DNA of 64,000 bases, taken from assembly GCA_907165135.1 (NCBI GenBank), contig OU015569.1, positions 7,006,001-7,070,000 of the forward strand, written 5' to 3'. This DNA comes from Oikopleura dioica. Lineage: Eukaryota; Chordata; Appendicularia; Copelata; Oikopleuridae. This document shows positions 25,901 to 38,200 of the stretch, piece by piece. The position numbers and the translations under genes were made by a program. The notes below the pieces were generated by a model. It worked only from the letters and a program-made list of their open reading frames with translations, was not told the origin of the DNA and did not search any database. How positions within the stretch are numbered: position 1 is the stretch's first letter; each line of letters starts with the position of its first letter.

Positions 25901-27546
25901 ACCCTGTTACTTTTACCTTGGAAAATCCGCCCCTCGCGTTAAACTGTTCTGTGTTTTTGCCGAGTGACCCTTATTAGTGTTTAACTCTAATTTCGAATTG
26001 AACAAATCTCCAAATGAATTAAACTTAAGAACAATATTAACCTTACAAACCTAACAGTCAATGAGCGGGAGTGCGCTCCGCGCCTGTCTCTAGGGTCGGA
26101 CCCCTTACTAAGGTTTCCTTAGTAACTAAGGGTAAGGGTTTTGAAACTGATGAAAATCAAGAAAGGCCTAAGGAAGGACTAAGGGCCTTCCTTACTAAGG
26201 CCTTAGTAACCTTAGTAAGGATTTGATGTAGTTCGTTTTGCAAAAATGTTCTTATTGATAAAAATGCCAGTTATTTTAGTCAACGACCCTTTATTAAGAA
26301 CGATTGGGTATTTATCTTGCTGTCAGTAAGTTGAGACATTTTTATCAAATTCCTTCATAACTTGTCCTTAATTCATTTCCTTACTAAGGCTTTTGTAAAG
26401 GCTTTTTTATAAAAGCGTTCTTGAAATGCGTAGGCCGTCGAAAAAATCCTTTTTAAAATCCTTAGTAAGGAAAGGAATTAAGGAAAAATCGCTAAGGTTT
26501 GAAGATCCTTACTAAGGATCTCTGAAAACTAAGAAAGGAACTATGGTAAGGATTTTTTTCAGCCGAAATCCGAAAAAGGGTAAGGAAAAAATCCTTACCT
26601 TACTAAGGAAAGGACCCTTAGTAAGCAAAAAAATAAGGAAGGAAGTCCGACCCTAGCCTGTCTTACAGTAAATCTCAGGTTTGACAGTGTCAAAACGGGA
26701 AAAAATCATATTTTTGCAAAGAAAAGGTTCCAAGATTCGCTTTACTGGCCGTCGTTGTCAACTGGGAAATTGGTTCCCAGATTCGAAAATTTTTCCAATC
26801 TTGGAACTTTTGTTCCCAGATTAGAAAAAAAATCTAATCTTGGAACCGGGTTCCCTGATTGGTAAAATTTTCTAATCTGGGAACCTGGTTCCCAGGTGAC
26901 AGCATACCACCAAAATATGCGGAACCAGGATGGGCATGTTACACGCTCCATGAAATTAGCGGCGAGTCGTGTTTTATCTTGGAGTTCTACAAAACACGGA
27001 ATAACATGAGGACCCCCTTCGGAAATAACAAATTGTAACGCTGAATCACCCTAAAGTTTTTTGTTAATGAATCCTATCTAAAATTGACTGGAAATTCTCA
27101 AATGAAGAATCATTTTTTTCTCAGGAAAAATTCATCCCTGGACGTCTCTTTATTTGTTGACAAGTTATTTCTAACCCACCGGTAGGTTAAGTTGATGGTG
27201 GCAAATAAACTCAAGTCAACCCGCTGAATTAATTCTTTCTAAATCATTTGACGAGTTGAACGAACAAATTTACAGCAACAACAAGTCAGGGACTTACCTT
27301 TTTCTTGATTGTTTCTGCGATAAATAAAGCCTCACGTAAGCCTTCTATTTGATTATTCGGTCCATAAAGCAAAATAGGAATCACGAAACTCTCATTTTCG
27401 TAATTTTCACTGTGCAAGTAGTCTTTTTCGTTTTGTGGTGAATAAACGAGTATTCTCGTGAGCTGGATGAAAGCAAGAAGAGAAATAATGCAAAACACAA
27501 AATTGCTTCTGACTGTCATAAGCGATCTCAAAGAATGCCGCATCAT
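22964..27546 (-). CDS. O-fucosyltransferase-like domain fused to carbohydrate sulfotransferase
   Basis: Seven exons: 27298-27546, 25279-25390, 24896-25229, 24601-24796, 24132-24556, 23828-24034, 22964-23756. Exon 1 gives a type II signal anchor (NFVFCIISLLAFIQLTRIL) and PILLYGPNNQIEGLREAL. Later exons give LILPAFFDHYTADTSRG, ALHWRYDAKDFM and FIFSTMSTWSRNVLVER, the pattern of GDP-fucose protein O-fucosyltransferase-like enzymes. Exon 5 continues in frame through KTFEKRVEIMRKSCSGTD, a stem typical of chondroitin/carbohydrate sulfotransferases. A GT-AG intron (gtaatc...ttaaaag) then leads to the sulfotransferase domain: 5'-phosphosulfate motif CLPPKCGTTNW (split by an intron), 3'-phosphate motif VRNPFSRLYSAW and C-terminal YYLDFVLFGYS. 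Predicted Golgi-lumenal, about 771 residues. Two single-base corrections are needed: one A too many in the A run at 24476-24479 (T on +) and one A too few at 23197-23200. If the fusion is wrong, these are two adjacent genes without a separate start for the second. Confidence 0.72.
25585..26922. mobile_element. composite inverted-repeat element in intron 1 of the fusion gene
   Basis: Two arms of about 160-200 bp, 25598-25792 and 26724-26909, are inverted copies of one another. Each is built from repeated blocks such as CTGGGAACCAGGTTCC and TGACAACGACGGCC. The 13-bp word CCAAAATATGCGG flanks the pair directly (25585-25597 and 26910-26922) and could be a target duplication. No transposase reading frame is seen between the arms, so this is a non-autonomous or foldback element. 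It lies wholly inside the 1.9-kb first intron. Confidence 0.65.
26083..26663. mobile_element. 567-bp MITE nested inside the composite element
   Basis: The element 26090-26656 has perfect 12-bp terminal inverted repeats CTAGGGTCGGAC / GTCCGACCCTAG. It is flanked by the 7-bp direct repeat CCTGTCT (26083-26089 and 26657-26663). The interior has no coding frame and is made of many overlapping copies of CCTTAGTAAGG-type palindromes. The short repeats and non-coding body identify a miniature inverted-repeat transposable element. The superfamily cannot be named from a 7-bp duplication alone. Confidence 0.75.
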
Positions 27547-29213
27547 TCAGTTTTCTAGCAGATTTATTTCTCTTATCGCGGATAATTCCGTTCGGCTGGC
27601 GCTCTTATCATAAACTCCATTTTTCTTTATCCCCTGACTTGGGACCACGATTGGGCTTTTTGGCCTCGAAAAAGCTTGGAATCATGGAATTTTCAATTCG
27701 AATTTTATTTTCGTTTTTTTTGGGAATGTTCGTTTTCGCGCGCGCTAGTAAAGTGGATGTAGAGGGAGTTGCTGAGCACGAGTGGCCCGACTTATGCTCG
27801 AAAGCTGATAACTCCTCAACGGCAAGTAGGGTAGTAAGTAGGGCGAGTAGTAGTAGAGACGATGATGGATCGTGAGGCGGTGGTGCAAAAACTAAGTTAA
27901 TAAGATCTACTCTTACTAATTTTAAGAGTTATCTGTCTCGTTCACGGGAAATGGGGATGTGGCAAGTTGAAATTTCAAGAGTCCTTGCCGCTGGAGCTTT
28001 GGGAATTTTTCTTTGCTTTGAAAACGCGGGAGATCCTCTACTGATGATTATTTTTGAAACATTGTAGAATCAGAAAATTTCAGCGGATTTTCAAAAAGAG
28101 TCAATACTGATGGCCATGCTTCAATATAAAAAAATATTCTTCTGATTAATCCTCTAGTACAAACCACGAATTATTTAAAGTTATTTGAAGGCGCCTAAGA
28201 TGAGTGATCTCATGTCTCTTTCACATCACTCATGGTCGAAGATATAGAAACTGTACAACCCAAGCACCAAGTACACTTTATCATGCTATGCGAAAGCAAG
28301 TACCTGCAACTAGGGTTATACAAGAGTTCCACACGATATTTTAATTAATCTCTGCGGGACGCGAACTCTTTAGAAATCACTTTTCGAAGTGAGGATGCTC
28401 ATCGGACTCCGGGTCCCACGAAGATTGTTTCAGTGCTCCACCTGATCGGTGAACAAAATTTATTTGTTTAGCTGCTTGTCAAATATTTTTCTCGACATGC
28501 TTTAGCCTTTGTGATGAAGCTTCTTTGCTGGTTTATTAATTACATCAAGAGGCTAACAAATTGGACGATGCTCGCTAGTTGAAAGAATATTTTTATGCAA
28601 ATCATCAATCAAAGCAAACACCGAAAGTCAAAGGTTGCACTTTTCAAGGCCTCAAAAAAAATAGAGAAGTAGAATTTGCGCTCAATTAGATATATTTTCA
28701 TTATTTATTGTATTATCATTCAGAATTCATGTCACATTCAGAGAGTAAACGTGAAGGGTCCTCAGGTATAGGCGACTTGCGTGTAGGAGTCTGATCGAAC
28801 TTTTTCATTTAGAAAATAAATTAATCAAAAATGTGTTCGTGCGAAAATGATGAAAGCTCTTTTCCTTGGAGAGCATCGGAAGAGGTCCGTCTTTACGACG
28901 AACAGAGTTGGCTTTGCTTGGCTTGGACTGGTGGTGCTTTATTCTTTCAAAATGGATCCTTTTGCTGTAATAAAGTATAATTTAAGTATTAAAAGACTAG
29001 CCAGAATGTCTCGCAGGTGAGAAATATCCGTATGAGCCCACACATTTTACAGCAAATTATATATAATATATTCTACGAAGTATAATTTGAAAGAATTCCT
29101 GAAAAGGGTAGCAGCAGCTCGTAGTCGGAATAATTAGCTGAAGTCGGAGCAGAAATTTACGGCAGATTTTGTGGCTAATGAAATTGTTACTTGAGGAATT
29201 CGGAATGAAAGTC
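27547..29213. other. intergenic region with a possible small secreted ORF
   Basis: This lies between the head of the fucosyl/sulfotransferase gene and the tail of the GPCR gene. A short + frame from 27684 encodes a hydrophobic leader (MEFSIRILFSFFLGMFVFAR) and an acidic, serine-rich tail ending at 27875. It could be a small secreted peptide or a first exon (a donor-like gtagtaagt follows at about 27830), but no further exon is recognised. Nothing else is seen. Confidence 0.25.
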
Positions 29214-31400
29214 TTACCGAGTAAGGGTAAATCTGTTACGAAAGTCGTGACTTAAAAAGGAATATAAAATGGGATTCAGAACTGCGTTAAAGTAGGCCAG
29301 GACAAATGTGAGGTCAGTGGTTATACTGTTGCTGTTTGAAAATCGTTTGAGAGTGTTGTCATGATGCCAGAAGCTATTTGTAGCGAAATTGATGAAATAC
29401 TGGGTTGATAGAGTAGCCAAACCCTTTTCTCGAAATAATTGGCTATTTTGTCTAATTGTAATTAAAGCTCGTGCAACTTCTGTTCCTCGACGGCATTTAA
29501 AATATTCACGAACAATTTTTTTGATAATGTGGACCACATTTCTGGAGAATATTTAAAAGATTAAAAAACGAGCCGTCTTACGAACAAGGTGCAATTGAGT
29601 TCAGAAAGAAATGTTTTGGTAGTACATATTATGGTAACATATTTAACCATGAAACATCGTTAGCTGTAACCGCAAAGTGGCGTTTTTAGAAATGTTTTAA
29701 AAGATCACGACTTTTATCAAGATTTTCAAACTTTGCCTGCAGGTTGTTCTGCTAACGTTAACTCCGGTGATTTTCGCGATGTGCCACAAGTGAAATGGGA
29801 GCCAGCAGAAGATAAAAGATATGATAAGAACCATAATGAGAATCGTCACTCGTTTTCTTGCGCTTATCGTCGTGCTGAATTAGGGCTGGGGTTAGGGTTA
29901 GGGATGGTTTGAATACCTGGGAGCGATCTTGTCACTTTGCAAAGTAGATTGAAACGATCTTGAGTGTGCTCGCTTGTGCACTTGGTTCATCGTTAGAAGA
30001 ATGCGCATGTAACAGAAGCAGATGGCGGCGACTTATCCGAGTTCATTAGAAATGCTGCCGGGATTAAGCAGCTCTAATCGCCCAATCCTTAATTTAGGGT
30101 ACGCACGAAGCTCATCTAACAAAGATTATCGCACTTTTTAATTAAACTATACGAGAGATAATAAATTTTTATAAAAGTTGCAGAATAGAAATGTACATTA
30201 ACAACTTCTGCTGGAGTATTTTAAATCCATATCTTGTTTTGGCAGGTGCAAGCCAACAAACCCGGGCCTGGAATAACGAATCCAATCAAAAAGCACTGTA
30301 CAAGTACCATCGGAATATTTGCGAGTGGGGGTGGCGGCAAGACATGGCTCCTTGTCGGTGATTTGCGTCAGGAAAAGCTATTCATAATCTTTGCTTCTGG
30401 CATAAAAATCAACTTACAAAGCGCGCATTGCTGGGAGCCTCCTTTCTCGACTTCGTCCGTATAAATAATCAGTGGGATTACGACGATAAGAGACGCGACC
30501 CACACGAAAGTTACTTTCTTTACTCAAAAAGGAATGCTAAGGTGTGATTACTAATAATAGTTACTACAGGCAGGAGTCAGACTCTGGTAAGAATCTAATT
30601 GAATGAATTTATTGTCACTGATTTCATTAGTTTTTGAGTAATGCCTGAGATAAGGAGAAATGTTCTCTTGCGGAAGATCGTAATACCGTTTCTGCAAATC
30701 AAGGTGTACCTGTTCAGGGATTCCATAATCATAGATTGATTATTCACCCATCAATGAATGAAGTGAATTTATGGATCCCAAACTGTCAAAAGCCATGGCC
30801 GTCTGGCAAGTCATTGAGAAAAATATTGCTGATGGAAAGATGGAAATTAGAGTTCTTGATATTAATATAAAACGAATGAATCTCATCATTCAAGATTGTC
30901 TGTGGTTGGACTATAGTAAAGCTTTTAAATTTTCTGAATGACCTAACAAAAGAAAAATTGAAGCAAAGAAGTTGACTAGTTTGATTGCTTCGGACGATTT
31001 GCATAGAAACGTTCCATAGCGCCAAAAGGCATTCAGCTTTTGATCTGCTGCAAACGGGAGAGACATGATCTAGAATATATATTATTTATGTATGGGCAAT
31101 AAAGATAAGAGTATGTTTATATTGAGTTTCTAACCAGAAGAGCGTTGGCCAGCGCCAAGTGAAACGCGTAAAGACCAGATGGCGACTTGAGGCCATCGCG
31201 ACTGAGCCCGAGAACAAGAACGACGAGTAAATTCGAAAGGATCCCAATGAAAAACAGGGCTATGTAAATCCCAGCGAAGGCTTTTTGTTCAGGCGTTCGG
31301 AACTCGGCGAAAAAATCCTTGTCAAATGTCAGGTTTCGAAATTTGAGCTCGAGGTCGATTGTTGACAGATCTTCCGAGGATGTATTAATTATTTGGGGCA
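29214..31400 (-). CDS. class A (rhodopsin-type) peptide-receptor-like GPCR
   Basis: Helices are spread over small exons on the minus strand. TM1-TM2 are at 31135-31330 (GILSNLLVVLVL, YAFHLALANALL). TM3 is at 30948-31069 (WRYGTFLCKSSEAIKLVNFF). The end of TM3 carries a DRY motif split by an intron (TAMAFD then RYTLIC, about 30660-30790). TM4 and extracellular loop 2 are near 30420-30520 (VWVASLIVVIPLIIY, QQCAL). TM5 is at about 30240-30330 (FLIGFVIPGPGLL), TM6 at about 29745-29875 (VLIISFIFCWLPFHLW) and TM7 at 29216-29380 with NPILY. The conserved cysteine pair, CWLP and NPxxY are all present, so the receptor looks functional. The pattern resembles somatostatin/galanin-type neuropeptide receptors, but the ligand cannot be assigned. 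The N-terminal start and the C-tail exon are not resolved, and two introns around DRY do not show clear GT-AG ends. Confidence 0.75.
29879..29906. repeat. short interstitial telomere-like TTAGGG repeat
   Basis: A run of three TTAGGG units with one diverged spacer, inside an intron of the GPCR gene. It is too short to imply a chromosome end. Confidence 0.5.
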
Positions 31401-32201
31401 GGGAACTTTCTCACTACACATGCCAAATGCTATCAATTCGTGCTGCTTATCCTAGCGTGAGTGTGGCTTACTGGTTTATATATCCGAGCCTAAATCGAAC
31501 TCCATTTCATCCTGTGATGATTTTCTAGGTTTTCTTTTCCTCTCTCGTTTTTTTTTTCTAAACTTGCTCTCTCCTTTTTTCGGTTTATAAAAAGTTAACC
31601 TCCTGCTTGTTCTGAGAGAGAATTACAGAATAACTGTAGGGCGCCATCTATTGAGAAAATCACGCGCTAAGCTCAATAAGTTATAATCACTACAGAAAAC
31701 CTGTGCAAGCTTTAATAAATCCTTAAATAAAATGATTATTGAATAAGCATTTAAACCACTCCTCCTGATATGTTTATATAATAATACGTTTTTTAAATAA
31801 AATCTTATGTTAAACTACTTAATTTTGACATTTATAATAGATTTTAGTCAGAATTTAGCCCACTCCTGAAATTCGAAGTTGCACATTTTTTAAACTGTAA
31901 ATATTGATTTATAAGAAGGATAAATATGATAATATTTCTTTCATCAAAGTTCCACTATTTTGGTTTGATTTTTGCTCCTTATGTCGATACTGGTAAAAAT
32001 TCTAGGGCAAATGCTTGATGACCTTGGTTGTGGTTGCCTGCCTCGCGGGCGCACCACCACCCGGAGTCACCCCTAAAAGAAAAATATAATTCCTGCATCC
32101 TGTATTCTCTGACCGGTTTATCAGCCGAGCGGAATCGAGAAATCCAAAAGAGAATGCGTCGATAAATACGCCAATTTGTCAAACTTTGAAAGTGTTTCAA
32201 A

Positions 32202-35200
32202 ATGAGTGAGTGGCAATTCACACGAAGGAAAAGAAAGTGGGGACGAACGCTTCGAACAGGTAAAAATTCAATGGAACGGCTAGAGTGTAAAGAGTTAATT
32301 TCCCAAAGTTGTTGTCGTCTCCAATATACTCTTCTGGTTCGTTGGATGTGGCATTTTATCACTCGGAGTATGGATGAGATTTATTCAAGGTCCAGTCAAG
32401 GAGCGGACGCAATATTTTTAACTTCTCAAGGCACGTGGTCCAATCATTGGACCACGGCCACTTTTACCCCCTGTATTTCCCGTTTTAGTAATCTGTTTGA
32501 CCTGAAATTTGTAATGTGAGCTGATAGGACGAAAACGAACCACTCTGTGAAGTTTCGAATGAAAACTCAAAAGTGGTGGCGTTTTGCGCCATATTTCTCT
32601 TTCGCTCTCTGGTGGAATATCGAAACGGATTTTTCGATTTTCAATTGTTTATTTTTATAGAAGAGGGTTCAAGCTCTCTAACAATATATTTATAATCTTT
32701 TTTACACAACGGAAACGCCAATTAGAGCCAAAAGTTCTGAGCGCTATTTTTCACACTATGAATTTGGCGCGCCGCGCGGGGCTGGATAATGCATTGTGGT
32801 CCAATTATTGGACCCCGTGTTTTGAGGGTATAGTAGCGCGCCCGTGTTTTGAGAAGTTAATGTATTTGCTAACTTATCTTTCTTCCAAAGAAACAGCTTT
32901 AAATTATTAATAGTGGTCACGGTAAAACAGATTCAGACACGAGGCGATTACAATTTGTCAAAATCTACAATGAGACAGATTTTATTGAGTCCAAAACGTA
33001 GGATTACTTTCTCGAATACCAAGACTTGCGCGTGGCCTTGGCGTTGATCCTGGCTTCTGGGATTTTATTTCTCGTCCTGTCACTCGTAGGCACCTGCGGT
33101 GCGAATATGAAAAATGAAGGCATGGGGTTTTTAAGTGATTTTGACGATTATCGTCACTGTATTACAGTTGGATTAGCCTCGAGATCGCTAAAATGATCCC
33201 GTTGAAAAGTACTCCTCAGTCTTTACACGATAACAATGGCGATTCTATGCACATGCGAAATAATCTCGATCTTCGTCTTTATTGCACAGAAAAAGGACGA
33301 CTTGCTGCAGTCCTTTGGCAACTGGTACAACACAGAGGTCTTTATGCGGCTAGACCAGACGAAAGCACCGACAGTTTGGCAAAAGAACAGGAAGATTGTT
33401 GAGCACGTTCAAGAAGCTCTCCACTGCTGCGGTCTCCAGTCCGACTCCGATTTTCAGGAATATCACGTCGTGTCCGCCAAAGACGCCGAGCAGCTTAGAG
33501 CCACTTGCATTCTCAAAAATGGGAACCGCGACGGGGAGATTCAGGTAAATTAAAACATGCTCTGATTCGGAGCATTCAATGTTTTCGCTTATTGTCTTGC
33601 CTTTTAATTAGACATCGTTTTTGCTCTGAAAATAAGATCGAAAAGTGATTTCATGTAGAGTCTTTATTATAGACAATTAATTAATTTGATTTTGTTGCAT
33701 AATTTATGTATGAATTATTCAGCGGCCGGAGTTTTACAAAGATGGCTGTTTCAATGCACTCATCTCAGAAGGAGAAAAGTTCATTACATATCTGTGGATT
33801 ATATCTCCAATCGTCATATTTAACCAGTTGGTCGCCCTTGTCAGCACGATCCTCTTTGTCATTTACTTGATAAAAGGTGGCAAATACGACGACGATGACG
33901 AGGATTGCTCCGCTCTTGTAGATCAGCTGGATACGATGTCGATTAAGTCTTTCCAAGACTACTCCCGCAAATTTCAAGAGGGAGAACAGCTGCCAAAGCC
34001 AAAAGTCTTCCGGATAGTGAAAAATCTCGTATTCCTACGTTTGGGATAGGACTCGAGTACAACGAGGAGCGTAAAGGTGTCATAGTTCAAGCAATCGACC
34101 CCGATTCGAATGCAGAATACGCCGGCCTGACCGTGAATGCGCGGATTATCGAGATTAATGGTCTTGTTGCGCAGGGCTCAACAATCGAGGAAGTCAAATT
34201 CAAAATCGACGCTGCATTAACCGAAATTAAAATCCTGGTGGTTGAAGAAAAAGCAGACGCGATTTATAGGGAGTGCAAAGTTGCGGTCAATTTGAGAAAC
34301 GTTGAAGGAGTCACTGGCGACGAGAACGACTATAAGCCGAGATTGGTAAAACTGGAACGGTCTGACTTGAGCGAGGGCTACGGATTCAATCTGCTGTACT
34401 TGGACGACAGAAAAGGCGAGTACATCGAAGAAGTTCAGCCAAGGGGACTTGCCGATCGTGCCGGGCTAAAAGTTGGTGATCGAATCATTGAAGTGAATGG
34501 AACTAACATCGAGACCTTCAAATCGAGAGAAGTGGTCAGCCGCATACGCATGGCCGAGTTCTCCGTGACAATGCTTTTGGTTGACCCAAAAACAGACGGC
34601 TACTTTCGCAAGAAAGCGGTTACAATCACGTCTTCCCTCGCTGAAGAATTCTTCGACGAAAGAGTCGGCAAAGTGCGAAAAGGCAAAGCGAAGAAGGATA
34701 AGGTATTCTTAAACCAGTTTTTACATCGGTAATGGCATTCTTTGTAGACACATATCAAACCTCGTTATTGCCGATTGGTGAAAGCGCACAAAGAGGATTA
34801 TGGCCTTTATGTTGTCATAGATAATAATCGTATTGGACAAGTCGTCCGATGGGTCGACTGTGGTGGCCCAGCTGACCGAGCAGGATTAAGGAGAGTGGAC
34901 ACTATTTTTGATATTCTATCACATTGATTCTCAGGGTACTTTCGCAAGTATAGCACATTTTCAAACGAAAATTGCGTTATTATAACATTAACAAGCTGTT
35001 CACTCTACGCGTCAGAATAGGAGACAGAATAATTGAAGTAAATGGTATTAACTGCGAGTACGAGACACATCAGCGACTTGTTGCCACCATAAAGGTTACT
35101 GGTTCATAATTAATGTTCGATCGAGCAAATAAGCCCTTTAAACACTACTAAAGCAATTTTCACTTGAAAGATTCATTTGATCGGAAATAGTTATGAACCA

Positions 35201-38200
35201 AGGACTAGGCTGGCAAAAATATTTGTCACTTTATCGTCGTCGATGAAGATTATGACAGGCAGTACAAGCGCGGCAAGCCTAGGCTCTGCAGAATTTTTAA
35301 AGAAGATGGCGCTTTTGGCTTCTGCGTATGTTACGATGACGAAAAAGACGGCCATTATGTTGAAGAAGTAGATCCAGGAGGACCTGCAGAGCGCGCAGGA
35401 CTAAAGACAGGCGATCGCGTTATCCAAATTAATGGGATGAACATTGAAGCAGATGACCATGAAGACTGTATTCAACGCTTGCGTATGTGCGAAGTCGAAG
35501 TACTGCTTCTTGTGACTGACGCGAAGGTAATTATTGGCTTTTGAACTCGAGCTCCAGGCATTTTTGTAGGCGGATACACATTACAAGAACATCGTTGACT
35601 TCAAAATCAAAGGGATGGAACAGATCGACTGGGATGCGATCTCGATTCCGGCTGAGCCATATTTCATGCCTTTGGATTCTGACGCAGAAACAGAGCTGCA
35701 AGAAGACGACACAATAACGTTGGGAATGTCAGACTCGATCTCACTCTCTGAAACAAAATCATTCACAACATTTACATCGGAAGGAACTCTTCGCGGAGAT
35801 CTTCAACGCTCGACACACGCTCTCGGCGTACCTCGTAATTGTACTTTGTTGAAGACCGACCACGAACAACATGGATTCTTCCTTGCTATTGATCGAGACA
35901 GAAATGGACAGGTCATCCGGAGAGTAGAGAAAGGTGGCCCCGCTGACTCGGCTGGTCTTAGGGATGGAGATAGAATCATTGAAGGTAAGGAAAACATATT
36001 TAGGCCTTCTTTAAATAAGCAAAAATAAGTGAATGGTATCAACTGCGAGCGATACTCCCACGAGCAGGTCGTCGACTTGATAAAGAAAGCAGGAAACGAA
36101 ATAAGGTTCCTTGTGATTGATGAAAGATCTGACGACGTCAAAGCGAAAAATAAGCCATATCTTTTCCGCATTGTCCAGGTACCGAGTTGATTCTGAACAT
36201 ACTAGCCATAATTATTTGACAGGGAAAATCTGGATATGGTTTCTATATCTGGCACGACGATGACGGACATTATGTGGAAGATATCACAATAGGCTCACCA
36301 GCCGATAGAGCTGGTCTTCGAGCGGGTAATTTTATTTTGACATTTCCGATAATTCAAATCGACTTTAGGTGATAGAATTATCGAAATTAACAACGTCAAC
36401 ATTGAAAAAGAATCCACCGAAGATGTTTTTACCGAATCAAGGTATGAATCGAGTTCTCTATCTTTATTAAGAATTTTTAGGCTTGTCACAATGTGGTTAA
36501 TTTGTTAGCAGTTGATGCCAAAACTTTCGTCTACTACAAGAAAAACAATATCGGCATCACCGCTTACAAGGCTGATATGAAGTTTTCTGGTTGGAAAGGC
36601 TGGGGCGGGTTCGACAGAGGAGGAAACGCCCAGGGAATCGATGAGAATAGCAAGACAATTTCAGGAACGGTCAATTGAAATCTTGAGTTATTGAAAGAAA
36701 AATTATAAAAATCTTATTAATTTATCTTATGAGTTATGTCTTGACGTGTTTTTCGACCAATATAAAGCGCAATCTACGTTCATACTGTCAAAAGACGATG
36801 ACGAAGACTGGGGCTTCAAACTTGCAAATACAACATCATTCAACATCGATTCAAATGAAAAGAAAATCGGTCACAATATTCATTGGGTCGAGAAAGGCGG
36901 CCCCGCCGAGTACGCGGGTCTTCGTGATGGCGACAGACTACTTGCTGTTGAAGACGTTGATGTGACGGACTACGCCCACGAAGAGGTTATTGCCTTGCTT
37001 GAGAAAGCGCAAGAGGCGTGTGAAGTCAAGTTACTCGTTCAATACACTGAGTCTATTGATGCTTACACTCCGCACGATGTCGAAATGGTTAAGAAGCCCG
37101 GCGAGACCTTTGGTTTCCATCTCTGGTTCGACGACCAAGGGCACTATGTCGAAGATGTTACAATTGGCTCCATTGCAGATAAAGCCGGTCTTAAAGTGGG
37201 CGATCGTGTGAAAGAAGTCAACCACAGAAACATCGAGCTCGAGATACACGAAAACTGTGTCTCCCGAGTTCGTGAAAGTGGCGACACTGTTCACTTGAAC
37301 GTCATGTCCGTCCAGGCGGATCAGCTTCGCGAAGTTGTTACCCCTAGACGAGTCCTCCTGACTAAAGAAAAGGGAACGTTCGGATTCTACATCAACCAAG
37401 ATGACAAAGGACACTATTTTGAGCTCGTTCAGGAAGGGATTGAACAAAAAATAAATGAAATTATTGTAGAAAAAGAATTATCAAGACAAAACAAAATTTT
37501 ATTAAGATAAAATTGTTCAATCTCTTTCCAGGCTGGCTTAGCTGCAGACAAAGCTGGAGTATCTACTGGTGATCGTTTGATTGAAATTGGTCGTGTTTCT
37601 CTCGAAGGACAAAATCATGACTTTGTCGTGAATAAAATCAAATCTGCTGGAGAAAGTATAGAAATCACCATCCTTTCGACTCGAAAAGAACTGCCGCAAA
37701 TGCAAGCCGACGAGTTGTTGGAAGACTCGCCGATTTTCGCTCAGCTTCTTGGAAAAGAAAAGATTGATTACAAGGTGGCTCCAAGAATGTTCCAAAATAG
37801 ACGACGCAGAGGAAAGCAAGAAAAGAGAGGAACGAATTTTAATAATCCTTCAAAGGCTAAAGCCGAAGGAGAAGGTAAGAGGAAGCCATTAATGTCTCTA
37901 CAAAACAACCTTAGGTGATGCGGAAAGCACTGAAGGAGACAAAAATAAGCTTCGAAAGCGCAAGAAAAACGCGACGGAAAGAAAGTCAAATTCGATGCCG
38001 GCGAGGATAATGTAGCTTTCGAAATCGACGACGAGGAGAAAAAGAAACGCAAAAAGAGGCGCAAGAAAAAGGAAGCTGTCGGAGATGATAAGGACAAATT
38101 ATCAGATGATGACGAACAGAAGAAACAACGTCGTAAGCGAAAACAACGACGAGATGAACCCGTTAACGACGAAGAAAAAATCGAAAGACATAAAGGTGAG

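Noticed and set aside
29879-29906. Telomere or chromosome end
   Set aside because: Only about three TTAGGG units, inside a gene intron with normal genes on both sides.
30600-30790. A longer alternative frame over the GPCR ICL2 region (YGIPEQVHLDLQKRYY)
   Set aside because: It overlaps the exon carrying the DRY continuation and has no start codon or family match; judged a chance opening.
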